Source: Flavobacterium sp. Root935
GTDB lineage: Bacteria > Bacteroidota > Bacteroidia > Flavobacteriales > Flavobacteriaceae
Assembly: GCF_001429295.1 (NCBI RefSeq)
Contig: NZ_LMJL01000012.1
Location: 1,291,475-1,355,474, forward strand
Length of the DNA: 64,000 nt
Direction: 5' to 3'
A program made the position numbers and the translations under genes. Below are positions 24,443 to 33,681 of this stretch, one piece after another (position 1 is the stretch's first letter; each line of letters opens with the position of its first letter). The notes under the pieces were generated by a model, which was not told where the DNA came from, searched no databases, and worked only from the letters and a program-made list of their open reading frames with translations.

Positions 24443-25765
24443 TTATTGTAAAACTTCGTGCATTGCCTTAGCTTTTAATAAACATTCTTCATATTCTTTT
24501 TCAGGATCGGATAATGATGTAATGGCACTTCCAACCGAAAATGAAATGTATTTATTTTCCTGATTATACAATATACTTCTAATGACCACATTAAAATCAA
24601 AATCTCCTGCAGGCGTAAAATATCCAATTGCACCGCTGTACAATCCTCTTTTTGTTTCTTCCAGATTTTCAATAATTTCCATGACAGAAATTTTTGGCGC
24701 TCCGGTCATGCTTCCCATTGGAAAAGTTGTTTTTAAAACGTCTACGGCAGAATATTGAGCATCTAATTTTGAAGTAATCGTAGAAATCATTTGATGTACC
24801 TGCAAAAAGGAATAAATACCGCAAAGCTCTTCAACCTCAACCGAACCTTTCTGTGCAGTATGTGACAAGTCGTTTCGAACCAAATCAGTTATCATGATAT
24901 TTTCCGCACGTTCTTTTTCATCTGAAACCAAAATATTTTTTGATTTTTCATCTTCAACCGGATCCAAAAATCGCTTAGAAGTTCCTTTAATAGGCTGAGA
25001 AATAATTTTATCTCCGACTTTTTTAATATAACGCTCTGGTGAAGCAGAAAGCAGATAATGCTTGTAATTTTTAAAGAAAACCGAAAAAGGTGCTTTAGAA
25101 ATTTCATTCAATTTTTGAAATTTTTCTAACGGATTTATAACGGCATTTTCAGCGTAAAATTCCATACAAAAATTAGCTTCGTACATATCACCAACATGAA
25201 TATGTTGGAGCATTTGATTTACTTTTTCAACGTAAGAATCTTTAGAAATGCGCTGTTTGATTTCTAAGGACTCTTTACTTTGGTTCTTTGTTCCGACAAT
25301 TCGTGATGAACTTTGGACTATTCCATCAAAATCTTCTTCAACTTCGTCATCACAAAGCATTAAATATTGAATTTCAAGCTGATTCCCTTTTAGGATAAAA
25401 AGTTTTTTAGGCTGAAAGAAAAACAAATCAGGAAAATTCAATCCGTCAAAATTCTTGGAATGAAGATTTTCTATATCATTTTTTAGATCATAAGAAAGAT
25501 AACCAAAAAGCCAGTCTTTAGTATTCTGCTGATATTGTTTTAAATCTTCAAAAGCGTTGTAATAATCAGTTTTTAAAGAGGTAAAAGCATCTACCGCCAA
25601 TAAACAATCAAAATTAGAATATCGCTGCGGATAGGAATTGCTGTCTAAAAAAATAACTTCGCGAAACTGCTGCGCCCAACTTAATAGCTGTTCTTTAAAC
25701 AGTTCTGGATTTGCAATATTTTTATGAATGGAAACTCTCAAAAATGGGTAAATTTTAAACTTCAA
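24443..25765 (-). CDS. pabB: Aminodeoxychorismate synthase component I / anthranilate-synthase-like
   Basis: 440 residues. Chorismate-binding domain in the C-terminal two thirds: YEANFCMEFYAENAVINPLE, SPERYIKKVGDKIISQPIKG (the PIKGT active-site motif), ITDLVRNDLSHTAQKGSVEV, TTFPMGSMTGAPKISVMEII and SVGSAITSLSDPEKEYEECL. Makes 4-amino-4-deoxychorismate for folate, probably with a PabA partner encoded elsewhere. The frame begins with TTG at 25763-25765; there is no ATG before well inside the conserved N-terminus, so TTG is the likely start. No trp genes nearby, which favours PabB over TrpE. Confidence 0.85.
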   Translation of the reverse strand: MKFKIYPFLRVSIHKNIANPELFKEQLLSWAQQFREVIFLDSNSYPQRYSNFDCLLAVDAFTSLKTDYYNAFEDLKQYQQNTKDWLFGYLSYDLKNDIENLHSKNFDGLNFPDLFFFQPKKLFILKGNQLEIQYLMLCDDEVEEDFDGIVQSSSRIVGTKNQSKESLEIKQRISKDSYVEKVNQMLQHIHVGDMYEANFCMEFYAENAVINPLEKFQKLNEISKAPFSVFFKNYKHYLLSASPERYIKKVGDKIISQPIKGTSKRFLDPVEDEKSKNILVSDEKERAENIMITDLVRNDLSHTAQKGSVEVEELCGIYSFLQVHQMISTITSKLDAQYSAVDVLKTTFPMGSMTGAPKISVMEIIENLEETKRGLYSGAIGYFTPAGDFDFNVVIRSILYNQENKYISFSVGSAITSLSDPEKEYEECLLKAKAMHEVLQ

Positions 25766-25874
25766 AATTACGACAAAATTCCTTTACTACTAGAACGCAA
25801 AAGAAATAATGAAACGATAATAACGGCAAAGCAAAAGTGTTAAAAAGACTTACTTTTTATAAGAAAAAATTCGT

Positions 25875-25882
25875 TATATTTG
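25875..25882 (+). promoter_or_regulatory. -7 promoter box (TATATTTG)
   Basis: Exact consensus, about 160 bases upstream of the DoxX-like gene, which would give that gene a long leader. No clear -33 TTG. Confidence 0.35.
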
Positions 25883-26043
25883 ATATACTCTTAGATTAAT
25901 CCCAAAATTGAATTAGTTTGACTGTAAAATTCTTAAAAAAGAACCACAAAAAATGATTTGTGCTTTTAATTTTTTGAGACCTTAGATTGTATCTTTTCCA
26001 ATAACTTAATTATATTTTTTAACCTTAAAAAATCCTAAGTATT

Positions 26044-26418
26044 ATGAAAATTGCCACAATTATTGTCCGCGTTTTAGTTGGTCTTTTGTTACTTTTTGCC
26101 TCTATCAGTTACTTTTTTCATTTAATGCCTGAACCAGAAACTACAGGAAATTTTAAAGCTTTTAATGTAGGTTTGATGGCTTCAACTTATTTAATGCCAC
26201 TTGCTAAATCAATTGAATTGCTATGTGGAATTGCATTTATAACTGGGCGATATGTAACGCTAGCTAATATTTTGATCCTGCCTATTACGGTAAATATTTT
26301 GTTTATCAATTATTTTCTTGCTCCAGAAGGTCTGCCAATTGCAGTGTTATTATTCTTAGCCAATTTATTTTTGATTTACAGATATTGGGGTAATTATAAA
26401 AGTATTTTCACACCATAA
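26044..26418 (+). CDS. DoxX-like small membrane protein
   Basis: 124 residues, four membrane helices: IIVRVLVGLLLLFASISYFF, MASTYLMPLAKSIELLCGIA, LANILILPITVNILFINYFL, AVLLFLANLFLIYRYWGNYK. The pattern R-V-L-V-G-L-L-x-L-x-x-S, then K-x-I-E-L-L-C-G-x-x-F-x-T-G-R and a terminal R-Y-x-G matches the DoxX/DoxD-like family. Role unknown. A strong hairpin downstream is shared with the convergent lipocalin gene. Confidence 0.75.
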   Translation: MKIATIIVRVLVGLLLLFASISYFFHLMPEPETTGNFKAFNVGLMASTYLMPLAKSIELLCGIAFITGRYVTLANILILPITVNILFINYFLAPEGLPIAVLLFLANLFLIYRYWGNYKSIFTP

Positions 26419-26440
26419 ATTATTTTTCAAACTAAAAATA

Positions 26441-26477
26441 AAACCCGACAGCTATTTAAACTGTCGGGTTCTTTTTT
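26441..26477. terminator. Bidirectional terminator between DoxX-like and blc genes
   Basis: AACCCGACAG and CTGTCGGGTT pair perfectly around a nine-base loop, T run on the right and A run on the left. Confidence 0.85.
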
Positions 26478-27018
26478 AATTCGTTCTATCATGCTTAACC
26501 CAAACGAGATCGGTTACTTTGTATCCAATTTCTTGAGCTTTAATTAAATAGTCTGCCTTTATACTTTCTGGAATAGTTTTCTCACGCGAAAGGATCCACA
26601 TGTATTTTAAACTTTCACCAGCAACAAGTGCATACTTATAGTCGGGGTCAATAGCTACAACATTGTACCCTGAATAAAAAGGACCAAAAAATGAGACTTT
26701 CAGCATACCAATATTGTCTTTTTTGACAAATTTAGCTTTCCCGACACTTTGTTCCCATTTGTCTTTTTTGACATTATAGCCCTTATTATCGACTTTTATA
26801 GTTTTATCTTCGTTTAAAGAATACTCAGCAGTTACATTGTCCAGATCTCTTTCCCATTTGTAATCTAATCTAGCGATTTCATACCATTTTCCGAGATATT
26901 TTTTGCTGTCAAAATTGGTTACAGCTTGTGCTTTTTTCGGAATACCTCCTCCACAAGATGTAAGGGCAATTCCTATTCCTGCTCCAATCAAAATCGGAAC
27001 TATATATTTACTTTTCAT
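26476..27018 (-). CDS. blc: Outer-membrane lipoprotein of the lipocalin family (Blc-like)
   Basis: 180 residues. Lipoprotein signal (IGIALTSCGGG, Cys near 22), then the lipocalin hallmarks: FDSKKYLGKWYEIARLDYKW (G-x-W near residue 43), NVTAEYSLNEDKTIKVDNKG, LKVSFFGPFYSGYNVVAIDP, YALVAGESLKYMWILSREK. Bacterial lipocalins of this type bind lysophospholipids or fatty acids in the envelope. Single gene. Confidence 0.9.
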   Translation of the reverse strand: MKSKYIVPILIGAGIGIALTSCGGGIPKKAQAVTNFDSKKYLGKWYEIARLDYKWERDLDNVTAEYSLNEDKTIKVDNKGYNVKKDKWEQSVGKAKFVKKDNIGMLKVSFFGPFYSGYNVVAIDPDYKYALVAGESLKYMWILSREKTIPESIKADYLIKAQEIGYKVTDLVWVKHDRTN

Positions 27019-27118
27019 AATGTTATCTTTTAATAATCATAAAGATAGCACTTGAAACACACATCTAATTTACAAAATTATTTTGAATTATTATATTATT
27101 AAGAAGCTAAAATAACGC

Positions 27119-27151
27119 ATAAAAAAAACCGCCAGATTGCTCTGACGGTTT
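27119..27151 (-). terminator. Terminator of the lpd gene
   Basis: On the minus strand AACCGTCAGA and TCTGGCGGTT pair with one mismatch around GCAA, followed by a run of T (A run at 27120-27128 on the plus strand). Confidence 0.75.
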
Positions 27152-27172
27152 AGTTAATATGATTTACGCAAA

Positions 27173-28576
27173 TTATACGTGTAAAGCTCTATTTTCAGTA
27201 GCTGCCAATGCTGCTTCTTTTACCGCTTCCGCGAAAGTTGGGTGCGCATGACTCATTCTTGAAATATCTTCAGCAGAAGCTTTGAATTCCATTGCAGTAA
27301 CCGCTTCAGCAATTAAATCTGCTGTACGGGCACCAATCATGTGAACTCCTAAAACCTCATCTGTTTTTTCGTCAGCCAAGATTTTTACGAATCCGTCTAA
27401 GTCAGCACTTGCTCTTGCACGTCCTAACGCTTTGAATGGGAAACTTCCAGATTTGTATTTAACTCCTGCAGCTTTCAATTGCTCTTCAGTTTGTCCAACT
27501 GCAGCAACTTCCGGCCAAGTGTAAACAACACCAGGAATTAAGTTGTAATCGATATGTGGTTTCTGACCAGCTAAAATTTCCGCAACCACTACTCCCTCTT
27601 CCTCTGCTTTATGTGCTAACATCGCTCCACGAACAACATCACCAATTGCATAGATATTTGGAACATTTGTCTGTAAATGATCGTTTACTTCAACTTGTCC
27701 TCTGTCTGAAATTTTCACTCCAGCTTTGTCAGCATTTAATCCTTCTGTGTAAGGACGACGACCAACAGAAACTAATGAATAATCTCCTTCAAGAGTGATT
27801 GTTTCTCCTTTTGCATTTTCAGCCTGAACTACAACAGCATCGCCGTTTCTTTCAACTGATTTTACTTTGTGAGAAACGTAGAATTTCATTCCTTGTTTTT
27901 TCAATACTTTAGTCAATTCTTTAGAAAGAGAACCGTCCATTCCAGGAATAATTCTGTCCATGAATTCAACTACAGAAACCTGAGCTCCTAAACGCAAGTA
28001 AACTTGTCCCAGCTCGATTCCGATAACTCCTCCACCAATAATTACTAAGTGTTTTGGAACTTCTTTTAAAGCTAAAGCCTCAGTAGAAGTGATGATTCTT
28101 TCTTTATCAATTTTGATAAATGGTAAAGAAGATGGTTTTGAACCTGTAGCGATTACAGTATATTTTGCTTCGATAGTTTCTGTTGTCCCGTCAGCTTTTG
28201 CAATTGCGATATGCGTTGCGTCTACGAAAGAACCTAAACCAGTGAAAACAGTAATTTTATTTTTATCCATTAAGTAGTTGATTCCACCTACGGTTTGATC
28301 TACAACTGCTTGTTTGCGCGCGATCATTTTCTCTAAATTGATTTTTACATCTCCAGAAACTTCGATTCCGTGATCTGCAAAATGAGCAATTTCAGCATAA
28401 TGATGAGAAGACGACAATAATGCTTTTGAAGGAATACAACCTACGTTAAGGCAAGTTCCGCCTAATGAATTATATTTTTCTATAATGGCAGTTTTGAAAC
28501 CTAATTGTGCGCAACGAATTGCTGATACATATCCGCCAGGACCTGAACCTATAATGACTACGTCAAATGAACTCAT
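27173..28576 (-). CDS. lpdA: Dihydrolipoyl dehydrogenase (E3)
   Basis: 467 residues, standard length. Reoxidises dihydrolipoamide of the 2-oxoacid dehydrogenase complexes with NAD. FAD motif DVVIIGSGPGGYVSAIRC, redox pair GGTCLNVGCIPSKALL (C-x4-C near 42-47), NAD-binding HLVIIGGGVIGIELGQVYL, second FAD motif YAIGDVVRGAMLAHKAEEEG, and the C-terminal dimer-interface catalytic MSHAHPTFAEAVKEAAL (His-x-x-x-x-Glu). No E1/E2 genes are adjacent, which is usual in Flavobacteriia. TAAATTTG (28605-28612 on the minus strand) is a good -7 box. Confidence 0.95.
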   Translation of the reverse strand: MSSFDVVIIGSGPGGYVSAIRCAQLGFKTAIIEKYNSLGGTCLNVGCIPSKALLSSSHHYAEIAHFADHGIEVSGDVKINLEKMIARKQAVVDQTVGGINYLMDKNKITVFTGLGSFVDATHIAIAKADGTTETIEAKYTVIATGSKPSSLPFIKIDKERIITSTEALALKEVPKHLVIIGGGVIGIELGQVYLRLGAQVSVVEFMDRIIPGMDGSLSKELTKVLKKQGMKFYVSHKVKSVERNGDAVVVQAENAKGETITLEGDYSLVSVGRRPYTEGLNADKAGVKISDRGQVEVNDHLQTNVPNIYAIGDVVRGAMLAHKAEEEGVVVAEILAGQKPHIDYNLIPGVVYTWPEVAAVGQTEEQLKAAGVKYKSGSFPFKALGRARASADLDGFVKILADEKTDEVLGVHMIGARTADLIAEAVTAMEFKASAEDISRMSHAHPTFAEAVKEAALAATENRALHV

Positions 28577-28604
28577 AGTTTGTCTATTTTTAATTTTAGC
28601 GTCA

Positions 28605-28612
28605 CAAATTTA
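28605..28612 (-). promoter_or_regulatory. -7 promoter box (TAAATTTG) of lpdA
   Basis: Plus-strand CAAATTTA, 29 bases upstream of the lpdA start. No TTG at proper spacing. Confidence 0.45.
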
Positions 28613-28679
28613 AGGAATAAAGTTTTGTTTAAAGTTTAAATCTCAATGTTTTTTGTGTGAAATTTTGGAGGAAGGTTTT

Positions 28680-28856
28680 ATCGCAAAGGGCGCTAAGAAT
28701 TACGCAAAGTTTTGTTTTTTAATCTCGCAAAGACGCAGAGTCGCAAAGTTTAAAGAATAAAGATTAGTTGCGTCAGCTAAAGTTGGACGCTATTAAAAAA
28801 ACTTAGAACCTTAGTAACTTAGAATCTTAGTCTCTTTTTTAAAACCTTTGAACCTC
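28680..28856. repeat. GCAAAG- and CTTAG-rich dispersed repeats
   Basis: The gap between lrp and lpdA holds repeated CGCAAAG units (28680-28750) and a run of CTTAGAACCTTAGTAACTTA-type units (about 28800-28832). The second resembles the arms at 63036-63219. Confidence 0.55.
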
Positions 28857-29315
28857 TTAAAAAGAAATTACCGTCGAGTTCTTCACCTCACTAATCATAA
28901 ACATACTTTGCGTACTGCCAATATGTTGAAGCGAAGTCAATTTGGTAACCAAAAATTCACGATACGCTTCCATATCTTTTACCAGAACTTTTAAAATATA
29001 ATCGTAATCACCGCTTACATGATGGCATTCTAAAACTTCGTTTAGTTTGATGACTTCGCTTTCGAATTTGGTTAGGAATTCTTTAGTATGCTGAATAAGT
29101 TTTAGATGACAAAAAACCACAAATCCTTTTTCGATTTTGGATTTATCTACTAATGCTACATAGTTTTTAATGATACCTTCTCGTTCTAGTTTTTTGATTC
29201 GTTCGTAAACTGCGGTTACAGAAAGATCAAGTTTTAAAGATAATTCTTTGGTTGTTTTTTTACTGTCGGTTTGAAGTAAAACGAGGAGTTTTTTATCTGT
29301 AGCGTCTAGAGTCAT
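28857..29315 (-). CDS. Lrp/AsnC-family transcriptional regulator
   Basis: 152 residues. N-terminal winged helix (DATDKKLLVLLQTDSKKTTK, then LSLKLDLSVTAVYERIKKLE as recognition helix) and C-terminal RAM/AsnC ligand domain (FCHLKLIQHTKEFLTKFESE, ECHHVSGDYDYILKVLVKDM). Divergent from the Cys/Met PLP enzyme at 29584, a pairing that suggests it controls amino-acid catabolism and itself. Its start codon is immediately preceded by a dispersed-repeat arm (29321-29348). Confidence 0.92.
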   Translation of the reverse strand: MTLDATDKKLLVLLQTDSKKTTKELSLKLDLSVTAVYERIKKLEREGIIKNYVALVDKSKIEKGFVVFCHLKLIQHTKEFLTKFESEVIKLNEVLECHHVSGDYDYILKVLVKDMEAYREFLVTKLTSLQHIGSTQSMFMISEVKNSTVISF

Positions 29316-29320
29316 AGTTA

Positions 29321-29348
29321 CGTCATTGCGAGGAACGAAGCAATCTCA
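29321..29348. repeat. Solo CGTCATTGCGAGGAACGAAG repeat arm
   Basis: A widespread bacterial palindrome arm (TCATTGCGAGGAACGAAGCA) lies five bases from the lrp start codon. I see no matching second arm in this gap, so it is a half element sitting in the lrp leader. Confidence 0.6.
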
Positions 29349-29583
29349 TCCTCTGATTAATATTTATTCTTTTTTTTTATTAGAAAGAAAATCTACTGGA
29401 TTACATCTTTAACACCAAATTTAGATTAAAAATCATTAAAAATAAGTTTTTATAGTTTTAAAATCTAATTATTCAATTTATGATTGATTAATATTCTAAA
29501 TAGATCTTATTTTGGATAGAATTTCTTAGAAATGAGCTTCCTAGCTCTCAACTTGAAACAAAACAAACAAAAAACTAACTATA

Positions 29584-30828
29584 ATGAAAAACTTTAACCC
29601 AGCAGATAAAATTCAAGATTTACAATATTTCGGTGAATTTGGCGGTGTCAATCCATCGATTTCTGATTCTTCGACTTATACTTTCCTTTCGGCTAAAACT
29701 ATGTTTGACACTTTTGAAGGCAATATGGAAGGCTGTTATTTATACTCGCGTCATTCATCACCAAGCAATTTGTATTTGGATCAGGCTTTGGCAGCAATGG
29801 AAGGAACGGAAACAGCAAATGTTTCGGCTTCTGGAATGGGAGCGATTACACCTACTCTTTTGCAGTTGTGCGGTGCAGGCGACCATATTGTTTCAAGCCG
29901 AACTATTTATGGCGGAACTTACGCTTTCTTAAAAAACTTTACACCAAGATTCGGGATCGAAACAAGCTTTGTTGACATCACAAAACTGGATATTGTAGAA
30001 GCTGCAATTACTACTAAAACTAAAGTTTTGTATTGCGAAACGGTTAGCAATCCACTTCTGGAAGTTGCCGATATTGCTGGTTTGGCTAAAATTGCCAAAA
30101 AGTACAATTTGAAATTGGTTGTCGATAATACTTTTTCACCGCTTTCTGTTTCTCCTGCAAAATTAGGCGCCGATATTGTCATTCATAGTTTGACAAAATA
30201 TATTAACGGAAGCAGCGATACTGTCGGAGGTGTGACTTGTGCGTCTAAAGAATTTATTAATTCGCTGAAAAATGTAAATTCTGGTGCAAGTATGCTGTTA
30301 GGGCCAACGATGGATAGTTTGCGTTCGGCTTCTGTAATGAAAAATCTTCGCACGCTTCACATCCGAATCAAACAGCACAGTCATAATGCGCATTTTCTTG
30401 CCGATCAATTTGAGAAAGACGGTTTAAAAACGGTTTATCCCGGATTAAAAAGTCATCCAAGTCACGAATTGTACAAAACGATGATTAATCCAGAATATGG
30501 TTTTGGAGGAATGCTGACGATTGATGTTGGCACTTTAGCGAAAGCCAATGAATTGATGGAATTGATGCAGGAAAGAAACTTAGGTTATTTAGCTGTTAGT
30601 TTAGGTTTTTATAAAACATTATTCAGCGCACCAGGAACTTCGACTTCTAGTGAAATTCCCTTAGAAGAGCAGAAAGAAATGGGATTAACAGACGGTTTGA
30701 TTCGCTTTTCTATTGGATTGGATAATGATATTGAACGCACTTACCAAATGATGAAAGCTTGTATGGTTGAGCTTGGTATTTTGAATTCGCCAGAGATTAG
30801 TAAAGAAGTTTACACAGAGGTTCACTAA
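29584..30828 (+). CDS. Cys/Met-metabolism PLP enzyme (methionine gamma-lyase / cystathionine gamma-lyase-like)
   Basis: 414 residues. Fold-type I PLP family: YSRHSSPSNLYLDQALAAME near residue 55, the Gly/Ser PLP-phosphate region SASGMGAITPTLLQL, LYCETVSNPLLEVADI, LVVDNTFSPL and the Schiff-base lysine in IHSLTKYINGSSDTVGG (Lys205). The late SLGFYKTLFSAPGTSTSSEI and GLTDGLIRFSIGLDNDIERT complete the family pattern. The precise reaction (gamma-elimination of methionine or transsulfuration) cannot be fixed from sequence. Divergent from an Lrp-type regulator, which probably controls it. Confidence 0.85.
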   Translation: MKNFNPADKIQDLQYFGEFGGVNPSISDSSTYTFLSAKTMFDTFEGNMEGCYLYSRHSSPSNLYLDQALAAMEGTETANVSASGMGAITPTLLQLCGAGDHIVSSRTIYGGTYAFLKNFTPRFGIETSFVDITKLDIVEAAITTKTKVLYCETVSNPLLEVADIAGLAKIAKKYNLKLVVDNTFSPLSVSPAKLGADIVIHSLTKYINGSSDTVGGVTCASKEFINSLKNVNSGASMLLGPTMDSLRSASVMKNLRTLHIRIKQHSHNAHFLADQFEKDGLKTVYPGLKSHPSHELYKTMINPEYGFGGMLTIDVGTLAKANELMELMQERNLGYLAVSLGFYKTLFSAPGTSTSSEIPLEEQKEMGLTDGLIRFSIGLDNDIERTYQMMKACMVELGILNSPEISKEVYTEVH

Positions 30829-30940
30829 GATTTCTCTCTCGCAGATTTGGCTGATCATGCTTATTGTTGTAGAAATCTATAAAAAAATCTGCTAGACCTG
30901 CACAATCTGCGCGAGAAAATTTGAGTGAATTTTATATGAA

Positions 30941-30976
30941 AAAAGCCGTTCTGAAATTATTCTCAGAACGGCTTTT
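30941..30976. terminator. Bidirectional terminator between the PLP enzyme and the permease
   Basis: AAAAGCCGTTCTGA pairs perfectly with TCAGAACGGCTTTT around an eight-base loop. Confidence 0.85.
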
Positions 30977-30995
30977 CACATATAACCTTTTACTT

Positions 30996-32930
30996 CTAAC
31001 TCACAACTTGAGTATTTAGTTTACTATTTTTTCTACTATAAGTAAAGTAAATCAATAATCCGATTAGTAACCAGATGGTGAAGTAAATCCAGTTCCAAAC
31101 GCTTAATTCGGCCATCATATATAGACAGCAGATTAATCCTAAAAGCGGAATTAAAGATAGATTTTTTCTGAATGCCCAAACGGCTAATCCAACTAAAACA
31201 AATAAGAAAATCCACATTGGAATTTTGTGCTTGAACAAACTGAATCCTGATTCGTATTTTAAAGAATCGTTAATTGGTAATCCTTTTACAACCTCAGCAT
31301 ATTTTGCGTCGTCGTCCTGGTATTGACTTAGCAAATGCTCTAAATCTGATGTTTCTGCAGTTTTATTATGAACGTCAATGCTTTCCAAGTAATTGAAAAC
31401 TTTTGCCGATTCTTCTTTATCTAAAGAGGTAATAATTGTTGTCGCATCATTCGTTTGCGCCTCATTATTTATAAAAGCCATTGTAGCTTTATTGTTGAAC
31501 GTAAAAGCATAATACAATCCTGCAATCATTAAAACTGGTAAAATATATTTTGAATTTACATAAGGCGTTTTAAATTTTCCTCTCGGAATTTCAGGTTTGT
31601 TTTGCAACACTAAAACTCCAGCGCAAACCAAAACAAAAGCAAACAAAGTTCCGATACTGCATAAATCAGTAACCATTGTAAGGTTTAAAAATAAAGCTGG
31701 AACTGCTACCACAAAACCTGTTACGATTGTAGCAAAAGATGGTGTTTTATATTTTGGGTGAACGGTAGAAAATTTCTTTGGCAATAATCCATCACGGCTC
31801 ATGCTCATCCAGATACGCGGCTGTCCCATTTGAAAAACCAATAAAACGCTTGCCATGGCTACTACAGCACTTACAGCAATAATTCCCGACATCCATTTTA
31901 GGTCTAATTTATCGAAAACAAATGCAAGAGGATCTCCAACATTTAGTTCGTGGTATTTTACCATTCCCGTTAAAACTAAGGCAATAGCGATATATAAAAT
32001 CGTACAAATGATAATTGCCCACATCATACCTCGTGGTAAATCACGCTGCGGATTTTTACATTCTTCGGCAGTTGTCGAAATCGCATCAAAACCAATATAA
32101 GCAAAGAAAACAGCAGAAACTCCTTTTAAAACTCCTCCTACTCCATTTGGAGCAAACGGATCCCAGTTTGCTGTATCTACGTAAAATACACCCACAGCAA
32201 TTACTAGAAGAACTACACAAAGTTTAACAACAACCATTAAATTACTGGCGTTACGAGATTCTTTCATTCCTCTGTAAACTAAGGCAGTAATCAAAATAAT
32301 GATAAATAATGCTGGTAGATCAGTAACAAAATGGAAAGATCCTATTGTTGGCGCTGTTGTCCAAGCTGTATGGGCCTGCTGTAAAGCTGTACTTAAATTT
32401 TCGAATGATTTTCCGCCTCGCATTAAAGCTTCAGCATCTTTAAATCCGTTTGATGCCGTTAAATAATCCATCTGAATCCATTGCGGAAGATGTATACCGC
32501 CGCTCTGGAGCAGTCCCGTAAAATAATCACTCCATGATATGGCAACGGTTATATTTCCGACGGCATATTCCATAATCAAAGCCCAGCCGATTATCCAGGC
32601 GATTAATTCTCCAAAAGCAACATACGAATAGGTATAAGCACTTCCTGAAACCGGCACCATCGAAGCAAATTCCGCGTAAGCAAAAGCAGCAAAACTACAA
32701 GCTAAAGCTGTAAATAGAAACAAGAAAATAACAGCTGGTCCGCCGTCTGCACTGGCTTTTCCGATAGTACTAAAAATCCCTGCCCCAACAATAGCCGCAA
32801 TTCCGAATGCAGTCAAATCTTTGGTCGTCAAATGTTTTCCTAATGCATTATGACCATCTGATTCATTCTGAGCAACTTGCTTCAGAATATCCTGTACTGT
32901 TTTCTTTCGGAATAAACTTGAAAATGCCAT
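30996..32930 (-). CDS. APC-family amino-acid permease with a hydrophilic insert
   Basis: 644 residues, longer than the usual 450-550 for bacterial members. The core has the APC signature: TTKDLTAFGIAAIVGAGIFS, AFAAFAYAEFASMVPVSGSA (with YTYSYVAFGELIAWIIGWAL), FFAYIGFDAISTTAEECKNP and MGQPRIWMSMSRDGLLPKKF, as in cationic amino-acid transporters. Between two late membrane helices, residues about 487-565 are hydrophilic and charged (SLDKEESAKVFNYLESIDVH, DLEHLLSQYQDDDAKYAEVV), an extra soluble domain. A stand-alone gene convergent with the PLP enzyme; functional link to amino-acid catabolism is an inference. Confidence 0.88.
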   Translation of the reverse strand: MAFSSLFRKKTVQDILKQVAQNESDGHNALGKHLTTKDLTAFGIAAIVGAGIFSTIGKASADGGPAVIFLFLFTALACSFAAFAYAEFASMVPVSGSAYTYSYVAFGELIAWIIGWALIMEYAVGNITVAISWSDYFTGLLQSGGIHLPQWIQMDYLTASNGFKDAEALMRGGKSFENLSTALQQAHTAWTTAPTIGSFHFVTDLPALFIIILITALVYRGMKESRNASNLMVVVKLCVVLLVIAVGVFYVDTANWDPFAPNGVGGVLKGVSAVFFAYIGFDAISTTAEECKNPQRDLPRGMMWAIIICTILYIAIALVLTGMVKYHELNVGDPLAFVFDKLDLKWMSGIIAVSAVVAMASVLLVFQMGQPRIWMSMSRDGLLPKKFSTVHPKYKTPSFATIVTGFVVAVPALFLNLTMVTDLCSIGTLFAFVLVCAGVLVLQNKPEIPRGKFKTPYVNSKYILPVLMIAGLYYAFTFNNKATMAFINNEAQTNDATTIITSLDKEESAKVFNYLESIDVHNKTAETSDLEHLLSQYQDDDAKYAEVVKGLPINDSLKYESGFSLFKHKIPMWIFLFVLVGLAVWAFRKNLSLIPLLGLICCLYMMAELSVWNWIYFTIWLLIGLLIYFTYSRKNSKLNTQVVS

Positions 32931-33145
32931 ATATGTTTTGCTATTATAAAATTAATTTACTTGGGACTTTATGGTTTTATTTTGCAAATAATGCAAAAAT
33001 TATCCTGATTTCAAATATATAAAACGATTTTGTTTTACTTGGAATTATTTTTTGCCACTAAGGAACTAGGACACGAAGTTTTTTTGCTAAATAATTTCTC
33101 AATTATCCCGAATTTATTTTTTGAATGAATTTATTATATCAGTTC

Positions 33146-33577
33146 TTATTTATAGCAAAACAAAATAAGTTCATCATTTTGATCTGTCATTTCGAATACT
33201 CCAATTTTATTTATAATTTCTTTGATTTCAATCAAGTCTTGTTCTTGATATGAATTTTCATTTTGAAATTTTGCAGGGAATTTTAGAAATTCTATTTCTT
33301 TATAAAGTAGCCAACCTCCAAATGAATTTACACCTTCAAATCCAATATTCCAATAATCAAACTCATATTGTAAATTTTCTGAAATGAAAATTAGCCCAAT
33401 TTTCTCCTCTAGCACTTTTTTGATCTCAACTCTCTTAATCAATTCAGCATTTTCAACAAAAGTATCAATTAGTTTTACCCATTTTTTATTAGACATATAA
33501 CCTGATGAAAACTTTTGCTTAATAGTCTGATCAAGTTTTTGATCTATTTCTTCTATTGATGGTTGATATTTTTTCAT
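33146..33577 (-). CDS. Hypothetical cytoplasmic protein, DUF6678-like
   Basis: 143 residues, no signal or membrane segment. SNKKWVKLIDTFVENAELIK near residue 28 and GGWLLYKEIEFLKFP near 86 recall the DUF6678 pattern (N-x-x-K-W at the start, Y-K-x-I-E-x-L-x-x-P later). I hold the family call loosely. It is A+T-rich and isolated between the permease and the Tat oxidoreductase. Confidence 0.55.
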   Translation of the reverse strand: MKKYQPSIEEIDQKLDQTIKQKFSSGYMSNKKWVKLIDTFVENAELIKRVEIKKVLEEKIGLIFISENLQYEFDYWNIGFEGVNSFGGWLLYKEIEFLKFPAKFQNENSYQEQDLIEIKEIINKIGVFEMTDQNDELILFCYK

Positions 33578-33681
33578 CGTTAATTAATTATTTCATTTGA
33601 GTAATTATAATAAACACAAATGTAACATTTATCAAAAACAGCTTACTAATAAATTGCTATTTAACTTAAAAGATAAATTAT

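Noticed and set aside
24443..25765. TrpE (anthranilate synthase) assignment
   Set aside because: Sequence fits the chorismate-binding family generally, but there are no trp genes around it and the PIKGT motif is characteristic of PabB-type enzymes.
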